From contig JAGBDN010000019.1 in NCBI GenBank assembly GCA_017937485.1, positions 62,001 to 126,000 of the forward strand: a stretch of 64,000 bases of DNA. The letters run 5' to 3'. The notes under the pieces are model-generated. The model was not told the DNA's origin, made no database searches, and saw only the letters and a program-made list of their open reading frames with translations. Within the stretch, counting starts at the first letter, position 1; each line of letters starts with the position of its first letter. The DNA comes from Thermoguttaceae bacterium. GTDB lineage: Bacteria > Planctomycetota > Planctomycetia > Pirellulales > Thermoguttaceae. Below, in pieces: positions 1 through 8,046 of this stretch. The position numbers and the translations under genes are program-made.

Positions 1-314
1 GCGCTCGAACCGATTTCGCGCAAAGCGTTGGAAAGCGCGACGTCGGTTAGTGAAACGCAACGGAAAAACGCGTTGGCGCCGATTTTTTCGACGCTTTCCG
101 GGAGCGTTATTGACGTTAACAAACCGGCGTAAGCGAAGGCGGCGTCGGCGATTGCGACGACGGGCGCGCCGTCGATTTTCGCTGGGACGACGACGGCGAC
201 GGCGCTCGAGTCGCGCAATTTTTGGAGAACGACGCGACCGTCGGCGTTAAGGCGCCAATCAAAGGCGTTCGGCGGCGTCGGCAAGGAAGCGGAAATAGCG
301 GGTAAAGTCGGCAT
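1..314 (-). CDS. BspA-like leucine-rich-repeat protein, N-terminal part (cut by window edge)
   Basis: Reading leftward from an ATG at 314, the frame stays open to the window edge (about 104 residues). After a short lead it has the module seen in the three following genes: a WRLNADG segment (WKPNxTG in the others), then VVVPAKIDGAPVVAIADAAF, then LRR_5-type repeats such as LPESVEKIGANAFFRC. BspA-like repeats form a curved solenoid used for binding. No signal peptide is visible. The repeats make the family assignment firm; the function and the C-terminus are unknown. Confidence 0.85.
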   Translation of the reverse strand, partial: MPTLPAISASLPTPPNAFDWRLNADGRVVLQKLRDSSAVAVVVPAKIDGAPVVAIADAAFAYAGLLTSITLPESVEKIGANAFFRCVSLTDVALSNALREIGSS

Positions 315-407
315 TGTTAATATTTTCGTTAATCGTTGTTATTTAAATGATTGCGTTGACGTTTGGAACGGAATAAGGAGGAAGACACGGCGTCGCAATT
401 TAGCGAT

Positions 408-3400
408 TTAACGCGTTTGGAAGCGGAGTCCGGCGTCGCGGGCGTATTGTTCGGCGAAGGAATTTGCGGCGCCGTAAAACGTTAAATTGTCGCTAGTTCC
501 GGCGAAAGCGTCGGGCCCGATTTCGACAAGCGTCGGCGGAAGAACGACCGTTTCAAGCGTTTTGCAATTTTCGAACGCGCGAGCGCCGAGTTTGCGCAAG
601 CCGAGCGGAAGTTCGAGCGTCGAAAGACCTGCGCAATGGGAAAAGGCGGCGTTTTCAATGGTTTCAAGTCCTTGTGAAAACTTGATTTCCGAAAGCGATG
701 CGCAACGAAGGAAAGTCTCGGCGGCGAGCTTTTTCAACGACGCGGGAAGCGAAACGCGCTTCAAGTGTCGATTGTCCGAAAAAGCGCGTTTTCCCAAATT
801 TTTGAGCCCGTTCGGCAAGTCGAGTTCTTCGACGCCGCAGTCGTAAAACGCTTTATCGCAGATTTCATCGACGTCTTCCGGAAGCGTGAGTCGCGTTAAT
901 TTCGGGCAATACTCGAACGCTCGCGAGCCGATCGTTTTTAAGCCCGGCCCAAATTCAATTTGCGTCAACGAGTCGCAAAAGAAAAAAACGCCGGCGCCGA
1001 TCGAGACGAGCCCGGGAGGAAATTTCACCGATTTTAACGCCTTGCAGCCCAAAAACGCTTCGTCGTCGATTTTTTGCAACCCTTCCGAAAAAACGAGTTG
1101 CGTTAACGACTCGCATTCAAAAAACGCGTTCGGGCCAATTTGGCGAAGACTTGCCGGAAACGCGACGGACGTTAGCGCTTGACGTTCGGCGAACGCTTTT
1201 TCGGCGATTTTCTCGACGCTGTTCGGAACGGAGTAAACGCCCGATTTTTCCTCCGAGCAAAACTCGAGCGTTTTGCCGTCCGCGCTGAAAATAACGCCGT
1301 CGATCAAGCGGAAATCGCGAGTTTTCGACGGGATAACGGTTCGCGATATTTCCTTGTGAGGCAACGCTTTAAGGATTTTAGGTTGGACGCTTTCCGGGTA
1401 AGTCGCCGACGCGAACGAGACGCAATACGCAAACGCTTCGGAGCCGATTTTACGGATTGTCGCAGGGAACGAAACCGAGCGCAGGCGGTGGCAATTAAAG
1501 AACGCGCGCTCGCCGATCGTTTCGAAACCGTCTGGCAGTTCGACCGCTTCCAAGTATTCGCAAGCGTCGAACGCGTAGGTTCCGATTTCTTTGAGCGTCG
1601 ACGGCAACTTTAGCGTTTTCAACGACATACAGTGAGAAAACGCGCGAACGGCGATCTTTTCGACGCCCTCGGGAACGACGCGTTCGGCGGACGTTTGGTC
1701 GAGATTGCGCGTCAGCGTTTTGCCGCCGTCGGCGAAGAGGAACCCGTCGGCGGAAAAGACTTCCGGGCGATTTGGAACGGAAGACGACGCGGCGTCGTTA
1801 TCTTTCGTCGACGTTTTTTTCGCGCTTTTCTTCGCGGGTTTCGTTGTTTCTTCGAGCGCCGCAACCGGTTGTAAAACATTGAGTTCCGTTAACGCGCCGC
1901 AACCTTTAAACGCGTTTTGCGCTTTCTTTTGAACCGCCGCCGAAATCGTCGCTTTAGTTAGCGACTCGCACTTGGCGAACGCGCCCGCGCCGAGTTTGTT
2001 AACGGTTGGCGGAAGGGAAATTTCGGCGAGAACTTTGCAACCGGCGAACGCGTTTTTGCCGACCGTTTCGAGCGTCGAGTCCGGCGCGAACGTTAGCGAC
2101 GATAAGGACTTGCAAGCGTTAAACGCTTTCTCGCCGAGCGTTTTGACGTTTCGAGGAATCGCGATTTTGGCGAGCGCTTGACAACCGTCGAACGCGCGGT
2201 CGCCGACGGTTTGTAACGAGTCCGGAAGTTCAATCGCGGCAAGCGCTTTGCAACCTAAGAAAGCGCAAGGCGCGATTTCCTCGACGCCGTCCGGAACCGC
2301 AAAAGCGCCCGTTTGCGTCGGCGGAACGCGCCAAAGCGTTTTACCGTCGGCGCTTAGAAGACCGCCGTCGACGACTTGAAAAAATCGATTGCGCGGGGAA
2401 ACGTCGAACGTCGTAAGATTGGGGCAACCATTAAACGTTTGCGGATTAAGCGTTTGGAGAGATTTGGGAAGCGAGATTTTCGTTAGCGGCTTGCAACCTT
2501 CGAACGCTCGGTCGCCAATTTCTTCGAGCGAATCGGGAAACGCGACGGACGATAGCGCTTTGCAACCTTCGAACGCGGAAGCGCCGATTTTTCGAAGCGC
2601 TTGCGGCAACACGACTTGCGTTAACGCTTTGCAATCTCTAAACGCGTCGACGCCGATTTGATAAAGTTTTTGCGGCAAAACGACTTGCGTTAACGACGAA
2701 CAGCCGCAAAACGCGCCGGAGCCGATTCGTTCGAGACGGTCGCCAAAGGAAATTTGTTTTAACGTGTCGCAATAATAGAACGCGCCGTCGCCGATCTCTA
2801 TAAGCGACCGATTTAAAACGACTTCCGTTAGCGAACGAGAATAGGCGAACGCGCTTTCGTCGAGCGTTTCGAGCGAATCGGGAAGCGTTACGCGTTTCAA
2901 TACAGCGCACTGACCGAACGCCCTGACGCCGATTTTTTGAAGCGAAGATTTAGCCCCGAAGTCGAGCGTTTGCAAATTGTTGGATTTGAAAAACGCCCAA
3001 TCGTCGATTAAGCGAAGCTCTTCGTTAAACGCGACCGACGTTAAGCGGCAACTGTCAAACGCGTTTGGGGCGATTCTCTCGACCCCGGAAGGAACGACGT
3101 AATCGCCTGTTCGACCTTGTGGAAAGCAATAAAGCGTTCTGCCGTCGTCGGTTAAGAGAACGCCGTCGACCGAGCGGAAGCGCGTGTTTTTCGGGTCGAC
3201 ATGGAGTTTCAATAGCGAAGGACAGTCGAGAAGAGCTCCGAAAAGCCTTTGGCGGAGGTCGGCGTCAAGCGATGCAACGGCGCTCGCGGACGAAAGAAAA
3301 TCGCGGAACGACGACGGCAACGTTAACGAGCGCAACGACTTGCAACAGGAAAAGGCGACGTTTTCGACCGCGACGACCGGACGACCGTCGAGTTCCTCCG

Positions 3401-3533
3401 GGATAACCGCTTCGGACGCCTTGTCGTCGTTAAACCAATGAACGACGGCTTCCCCGGTTGGCGTTGGTTTCCAATAAAAATTGGACGTATGATTCGGCGT
3501 CGCGGACGACATAAGACGGGGGTTTGAAGTCAT
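408..3533 (-). CDS. large BspA-like leucine-rich-repeat protein (1041 aa)
   Basis: Nearly the whole protein is made of about 23-residue LRR_5 repeats of the form LxxVxLPxxLxxIGxxAFxxCxxL. They are interrupted by several plainer segments of the type FRxxDGVLxSADGxTLxxxPxxxxG. A lysine-rich hinge (KPAKKSAKKTSTK) sits near the middle. The N-terminus has the shared FYWKPTPTG module, and the C-terminus ends in the shared cap FYGAANSFAEQYARDAG. BspA-family proteins are usually surface adhesins, but there is no signal peptide, lipobox or sorting motif here, so location is open. It is second of four tandem paralogues on this strand. Confidence 0.9.
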   Translation of the reverse strand: MTSNPRLMSSATPNHTSNFYWKPTPTGEAVVHWFNDDKASEAVIPEELDGRPVVAVENVAFSCCKSLRSLTLPSSFRDFLSSASAVASLDADLRQRLFGALLDCPSLLKLHVDPKNTRFRSVDGVLLTDDGRTLYCFPQGRTGDYVVPSGVERIAPNAFDSCRLTSVAFNEELRLIDDWAFFKSNNLQTLDFGAKSSLQKIGVRAFGQCAVLKRVTLPDSLETLDESAFAYSRSLTEVVLNRSLIEIGDGAFYYCDTLKQISFGDRLERIGSGAFCGCSSLTQVVLPQKLYQIGVDAFRDCKALTQVVLPQALRKIGASAFEGCKALSSVAFPDSLEEIGDRAFEGCKPLTKISLPKSLQTLNPQTFNGCPNLTTFDVSPRNRFFQVVDGGLLSADGKTLWRVPPTQTGAFAVPDGVEEIAPCAFLGCKALAAIELPDSLQTVGDRAFDGCQALAKIAIPRNVKTLGEKAFNACKSLSSLTFAPDSTLETVGKNAFAGCKVLAEISLPPTVNKLGAGAFAKCESLTKATISAAVQKKAQNAFKGCGALTELNVLQPVAALEETTKPAKKSAKKTSTKDNDAASSSVPNRPEVFSADGFLFADGGKTLTRNLDQTSAERVVPEGVEKIAVRAFSHCMSLKTLKLPSTLKEIGTYAFDACEYLEAVELPDGFETIGERAFFNCHRLRSVSFPATIRKIGSEAFAYCVSFASATYPESVQPKILKALPHKEISRTVIPSKTRDFRLIDGVIFSADGKTLEFCSEEKSGVYSVPNSVEKIAEKAFAERQALTSVAFPASLRQIGPNAFFECESLTQLVFSEGLQKIDDEAFLGCKALKSVKFPPGLVSIGAGVFFFCDSLTQIEFGPGLKTIGSRAFEYCPKLTRLTLPEDVDEICDKAFYDCGVEELDLPNGLKNLGKRAFSDNRHLKRVSLPASLKKLAAETFLRCASLSEIKFSQGLETIENAAFSHCAGLSTLELPLGLRKLGARAFENCKTLETVVLPPTLVEIGPDAFAGTSDNLTFYGAANSFAEQYARDAGLRFQTR

Positions 3534-3656
3534 TGCTATTACAATCGTTACGGGGGTTGACGAAACGGATAAAACGTTGAAAAATAAAAGTCGGCTCCGC
3601 GTCGTAAAATCGGTTTAACGGCGGCGCATTCCGGAATATGCGACCGCGACGCTTTT

Positions 3657-3685
3657 ATTTTAACGTCTTTTAGTCGCAAAATCAA
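3657..3685 (-). promoter_or_regulatory. possible sigma70-type promoter for the large LRR gene
   Basis: On the minus strand, TTGATT (-35) and TAAAAT (-10) are separated by 17 nt, about 125 nt upstream of the ATG at 3533. An imperfect palindrome around TTCCGGAA at 3629-3647 falls in the leader. Assigned by sequence similarity only. Confidence 0.35.
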
Positions 3686-3824
3686 CTAAATTGACGAATT
3701 GCTTTTGGGTCGTGTAAAGCAAGATATAATAAGAAAAAAGGAAGCGGAGGGGGGAATCGCAAGAGAAACGCCCGTTCGACAAGACGAAACAACGACGCGT
3801 CGTCGAACGGACGTAAGTCGCGAA

Positions 3825-4646
3825 TTAGCGCGATTCGAAACGAAGACCGTTTTCAAGCGCGTATTTTTCGGCGACGGAACCGATTGCGCCGTAAAGCGTT
3901 AGGTTGGGCGAACAACCGACGAAAACGTCATCGCCGATTTCTTCGACGCTCGCAGGAAACGCGACGGACGTTAGCGCTTCGCAACCGGAAAACGCCGCGT
4001 CCTCGACGCTCCAAACGCCGTCGGGAAGTTCAATTTTTTCGAGCGAGGCGCAGCCGAAGAAGGCGCGCGCTCCGATTTTTTCGGCTCCGGCGATTTCGAC
4101 CGAACGCAGTTTGCGGCAGTTGTAAAATGCGCGACGACCGATAGTTGCGACCGAACCGAGAATCGTCGCCGTTTCGAGCGACGCGCAGTCGCAGAACGCC
4201 CGCTTTTCGATTTGACGAACGCTCGCCGGAACGACGGCGCTTTGTAACGAGCGACAACCGTCGAACGTTTTGCGTCCGATCTTCTCGATTCCTTGCGGGA
4301 TAACGATTTGCGTCAACGACGAACAACCGTTGAACGCTTCTTTGCCGAGACGGTCGGCTTCCGTCGGGCCTTCGAAACGGGCGAGGTTGCGGCAGTTGCA
4401 AAACGCGTAATCGCCGAGTTTGCGAACGGTCGACGGGAGGACGAGCGAGACGAGCGAGCGGGAACCGGCGAACGCGTCCGAACCGATTTCGGTAACGGTT
4501 AAACCGTTGATTTCGGCGGGAACGACGACGTTTTCCGCGTCGGCGAGAAGTTTACGGATTGTAACGCCGCCGGTTTTGTTCGGCTTCCATTCGAAATCGG
4601 TCGGCGAATTGGGCGAAAGGGGCGAGGCGGAGTCTTGCGAAGTCAT
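3825..4646 (-). CDS. short BspA-like leucine-rich-repeat protein (273 aa)
   Basis: This is a compact paralogue of its neighbours. It has the N-terminal DFEWKPNKTGG module, about seven LRR_5 repeats (such as IEKIGRKTFDGCRSLQ), and the C-terminal cap LYGAIGSVAEKYALENG. It lacks the plain interrupting segments of the larger paralogues and could be close to a minimal functional unit. No secretion signal is seen. It is third of the tandem set. Confidence 0.88.
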   Translation of the reverse strand: MTSQDSASPLSPNSPTDFEWKPNKTGGVTIRKLLADAENVVVPAEINGLTVTEIGSDAFAGSRSLVSLVLPSTVRKLGDYAFCNCRNLARFEGPTEADRLGKEAFNGCSSLTQIVIPQGIEKIGRKTFDGCRSLQSAVVPASVRQIEKRAFCDCASLETATILGSVATIGRRAFYNCRKLRSVEIAGAEKIGARAFFGCASLEKIELPDGVWSVEDAAFSGCEALTSVAFPASVEEIGDDVFVGCSPNLTLYGAIGSVAEKYALENGLRFESR

Positions 4647-4830
4647 ATTGGAACGCTGTTAAGTTGATAAATTTAAAGGTTTGCGTTTGTTTTGGAAAAC
4701 GAAGGGACGCGCCGGGAAAACGCGTCCCTATTATTATAACGCTACTTGGCGCAAACGCAAGACGCGGCGGCGCAAATTTTGCTTCGAGCGTTCGCGGCGG
4801 ACGAAAAGGAAGCGAAACGACGCGACGTCG

Positions 4831-7095
4831 TCAACGCGCTTCGAAGCGGATTCCTTTTTGGGCGGCGAATTTTTCCGCGACGGAACCAACAGGCCCGCAA
4901 AAGGTTAGGTCGGGCGAACAGCCTTTGAACGCGTTCGGAACGATTTTTTTCGGGCCCTTCGAAGTCGGGAAATAGACGGCCTTTAGCGACTTGCAGTTTT
5001 GGAACGCTTCTTTGCCGATCGTCGTTAGCGCGGGGGGAAGCGTTATCGAAACGAGCGCCGGGCAGTCGGCGAACGCGATTTCGCCGATCTCTTGAACGCC
5101 GTCGGGGATCGCGATTTCGGCAAGCGAACGGCATTGGTAAAACAAGCCGGGACCGATAGTTGCGAGCGAACGCGGGAGCGAAATCGTCGTCAAGGCGTCG
5201 CAACCGTTAAACGCGGAGTTTCCGAGCGTTTCGACGCTTTCCGGAATCGCGATTTCAACGAGCGACTGGCAGCTTGAGAACGCTAATCGACCGATTGCGG
5301 TAAGACCAACCGGAAGCGTAACTTGCGCAAGAGCTTTACAATGGAAAAACGCGCCTTCGCCGAGGGTGCGCAAGCCGGGGGGGAATGTTACAGCTGTTAG
5401 CGAGCCGCAGAAAGAGAACGCGTGGGAGCCGATTTCGCGCGGCGAAGAAGCGTTGAAAACGACCGCGCGTAGCGAATCGCACCAGATAAACGCGTCCTCG
5501 CCAAGCGTTTCTAGCGTCGACGGGAACTCGATTTGTTCCAACGACTTGCAACTGCAAAAAGCTTCGGCGCCGACGGTCGCGAGCCCTTCGGGAAAGGCGA
5601 CGTCTTGGAGGGCTTCGCATTTTTTAAACGCGGCGGCGCCTATCGTCGCAAGCGTCGGCGGTAAAACGACTTCCTTCAACGCTTTGCATTCGAAAAACGC
5701 GCGGGGGCCGATTTCGACGACGCCGTCCGGGACGACGTACTTTTCGTCGGCTCGGCCTTGCGGGTAACGGACGAGGCGGCGACCGTCGGCGCTGAAGAGG
5801 ACGCCGTCGACGGAGCGGAAGAACGGATTCTCTTGAGAAGCCTTGATTTGCGGCGCGGCGGCCCGCCAGCCGTCGAACGCTTCGGGCGAGAGAATTTCGA
5901 CCGCCGGCGGAAGCGTTATCGACGTTAGCGACCTAGCGCGAGCGAACGCCTCCGAACCAATTTCGCGCAATTTCGACGGCAAGCGAAGCCGCGTCAACAT
6001 GTTGCACGAAGAAAACGTTTTGTCGCCGATTCGTTCTAAATTGTCGGGCAAGTCGAGCGACGTTATAGGGCAACCCCAAAACGCGCCGTCGCCGATTTCT
6101 TCGAGTTCGTCGGGCAAGTCGAACGACGCGATGGAACAAGAGGCGAACGCGGCTTCGCCAATGCTACGCAACGTCGACGGGAAGCGGATAGACGACAAGG
6201 ATTCGCAATCCTGAAACGCTTCGTCGCCAATCTTTACGACGCCGTCCGGAAGCGCGATCGTTTTGAGCTTGGCGGAAGAAAACGCGTAGGGGCCGATTTC
6301 GACGACGCAGTTCGGGACAACGTACTTTTTGTCGGTTCGGCCTTGCGGGTAACGGACGAGCGTTCGACCGTCGGCGCTGAAGAGAACGCCGTCGATTAGG
6401 CGGAAAAACGGGTTGACCGGCGATAATTCGATCTCCGATAAATCGCAATCAAACGCTTGGGGCGACAAGGTTTCGAGCGACGCCGGAAGGGAAACGGACG
6501 ATAAGCGCCCGTCGAACGCGCAACGTTCAATGCGACGTAAGCTTTGCGGTAAAACAACTTCCTTCAACGCATTGCATTCGAGAAACGCGCCGTGTTCGAT
6601 CGCTTCGAGCCCTTCGGAGAACGAAACCGAAGCGAGCGAGAAGGCTTCGGAGAACGCGCGCTCGGGAATCGTCGTCAACGTCGAAGGAAGCGAAACGGAT
6701 TCTAAATTCAAACAACGGCGAAACGCGAATTCGCCGAGCGTTTGCAGACCCTCCGGAAGCGCGACGGCTTTTAGCGATTCGCAAAATTTAAACGCGCCTT
6801 TGCCGATTGAACGCAAACCTTGGGAAAAGCGAACTTGCGTAAGTTTGAGACTCCAAAAGAAGGCTTCCTCTTCGATCGTTGCAATCGAGTCGGGAAGCCA
6901 AACCGACTCGAGTTTTGCGACGTGGTAGAACGCTTTTGCGCCGACGACCGTTACCGGGACGCCGTCGACTTCGCTCGGAACGACGACGCAAGGGACGCGA
7001 TTTTTGAGTTTAACGAGCGTAAGACCGGTTTCGTTCGGTTTCCAAGTAAAGTCGGACGCCGGATTCGGGGACGCGGGATGAAGTTGCGAAGTCAT
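4831..7095 (-). CDS. BspA-like leucine-rich-repeat protein (754 aa)
   Basis: The N-terminal module DFTWKPNETGLTLVKL is followed by LRR_5 repeats throughout. At least two segments of the form FFRxxDGVLFSADGRxLVRYPQGR break the repeats. The C-terminal cap is FCGPVGSVAEKFAAQKG. The repeat units closely resemble those of the other three genes, which points to local duplication. No signal peptide or membrane anchor is evident. Ligand and location are unknown. Confidence 0.9.
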   Translation of the reverse strand: MTSQLHPASPNPASDFTWKPNETGLTLVKLKNRVPCVVVPSEVDGVPVTVVGAKAFYHVAKLESVWLPDSIATIEEEAFFWSLKLTQVRFSQGLRSIGKGAFKFCESLKAVALPEGLQTLGEFAFRRCLNLESVSLPSTLTTIPERAFSEAFSLASVSFSEGLEAIEHGAFLECNALKEVVLPQSLRRIERCAFDGRLSSVSLPASLETLSPQAFDCDLSEIELSPVNPFFRLIDGVLFSADGRTLVRYPQGRTDKKYVVPNCVVEIGPYAFSSAKLKTIALPDGVVKIGDEAFQDCESLSSIRFPSTLRSIGEAAFASCSIASFDLPDELEEIGDGAFWGCPITSLDLPDNLERIGDKTFSSCNMLTRLRLPSKLREIGSEAFARARSLTSITLPPAVEILSPEAFDGWRAAAPQIKASQENPFFRSVDGVLFSADGRRLVRYPQGRADEKYVVPDGVVEIGPRAFFECKALKEVVLPPTLATIGAAAFKKCEALQDVAFPEGLATVGAEAFCSCKSLEQIEFPSTLETLGEDAFIWCDSLRAVVFNASSPREIGSHAFSFCGSLTAVTFPPGLRTLGEGAFFHCKALAQVTLPVGLTAIGRLAFSSCQSLVEIAIPESVETLGNSAFNGCDALTTISLPRSLATIGPGLFYQCRSLAEIAIPDGVQEIGEIAFADCPALVSITLPPALTTIGKEAFQNCKSLKAVYFPTSKGPKKIVPNAFKGCSPDLTFCGPVGSVAEKFAAQKGIRFEAR

Positions 7096-7379
7096 TGTAA
7101 ACGCTCCGTTTGCGAAGGTCGGAAGAGAGAAAAGAGGAAGGAAACGGGCGCGGAAACGCCGTCGCGGCGAAGGGCGACTTCTCGTATTTTAACAAACGGG
7201 CGGCGAGAAAGCAAGAGGCGCGACGAATTTTGAGCGGAATCGACGAAAAAAAGCGCGAACGTCGGCGTTTGCGGCGGTCGAGGCTGAAAAAAACGACGAA
7301 CGGTCGAAAAAACGTCGCGGTAGGGGAAAGCGGCGGTTTTTCGACCGTTGTAAGTTGTTACTTGGCGACGGTTGCGCGA

Positions 7380-7985
7380 TTAGAGGTCGGCGAAGTTTTG
7401 CAAGATGCGCAACCCGACCGCTTGGCTCTTTTCCGGGTGGAATTGGACGCCGAAGACGTTGTCGCGAGCGACCGACGAGCAGAAGTCGAGCCCGTAATCG
7501 GTCGTCGTCGCAACGTCGGACGGTTCGCCCGCTATCGCGTAATACGAGTGGACGAAGTAAACCAAGTCGGCTTCGCTAAGTCCTTGGTAAATCGAAACTT
7601 CCTTTTGGAAAACGAGACGGTTCCAGCCCATATGCGGGACGACCAAATCCGGGAATGCGGGGAAACGAACGACGCGACCGGGGAGAATCCCCAAGCAGCG
7701 CGTCGTTCCGTTTTCTTCGCTCGATTCGAAAAGCGCTTGGAATCCTAAGCATATGCCGAGGAACGGTTTGCCGCTCGAAATCGACTCGCGAACGACCGCG
7801 TCCATTCCGGTTCGCTCCAACTCGGCGACCGCGTCCGCGATCGCGCCGACGCCCGGCAAGACAATTTTGTCGGCTTTCGACGCAACTTCCGGTTCCGAAA
7901 CGATTTGCGCTTCGACGTTAAGACGTTCAAACGCTTTTTGAACGCTGCGTAAGTTGCCCATTCCGTAATCGACGATTGCGATCAT
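7380..7985 (-). CDS. hisH: imidazole glycerol phosphate synthase, glutaminase subunit HisH
   Basis: This is a class I glutamine amidotransferase of the usual HisH length (201 aa). The nucleophile Cys79 lies in GICLGFQ, and His183 and Glu185 lie in FHPEKS, so the catalytic triad is complete. With HisF it makes IGP and AICAR from PRFAR in histidine synthesis. The N-terminus MIAIVDYGMGNLRS is typical. No hisF or other his gene is adjacent, so it stands alone here. An LRR gene lies downstream, and an acyltransferase/ligase gene lies 60 nt upstream on the same strand. Confidence 0.95.
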   Translation of the reverse strand: MIAIVDYGMGNLRSVQKAFERLNVEAQIVSEPEVASKADKIVLPGVGAIADAVAELERTGMDAVVRESISSGKPFLGICLGFQALFESSEENGTTRCLGILPGRVVRFPAFPDLVVPHMGWNRLVFQKEVSIYQGLSEADLVYFVHSYYAIAGEPSDVATTTDYGLDFCSSVARDNVFGVQFHPEKSQAVGLRILQNFADL

Positions 7986-8046
7986 ATTGACGCCTTTTTA
8001 AGGTAAAGGTTGTTGATAATACGTTTGCGATTGTCCGAGGAAACGT

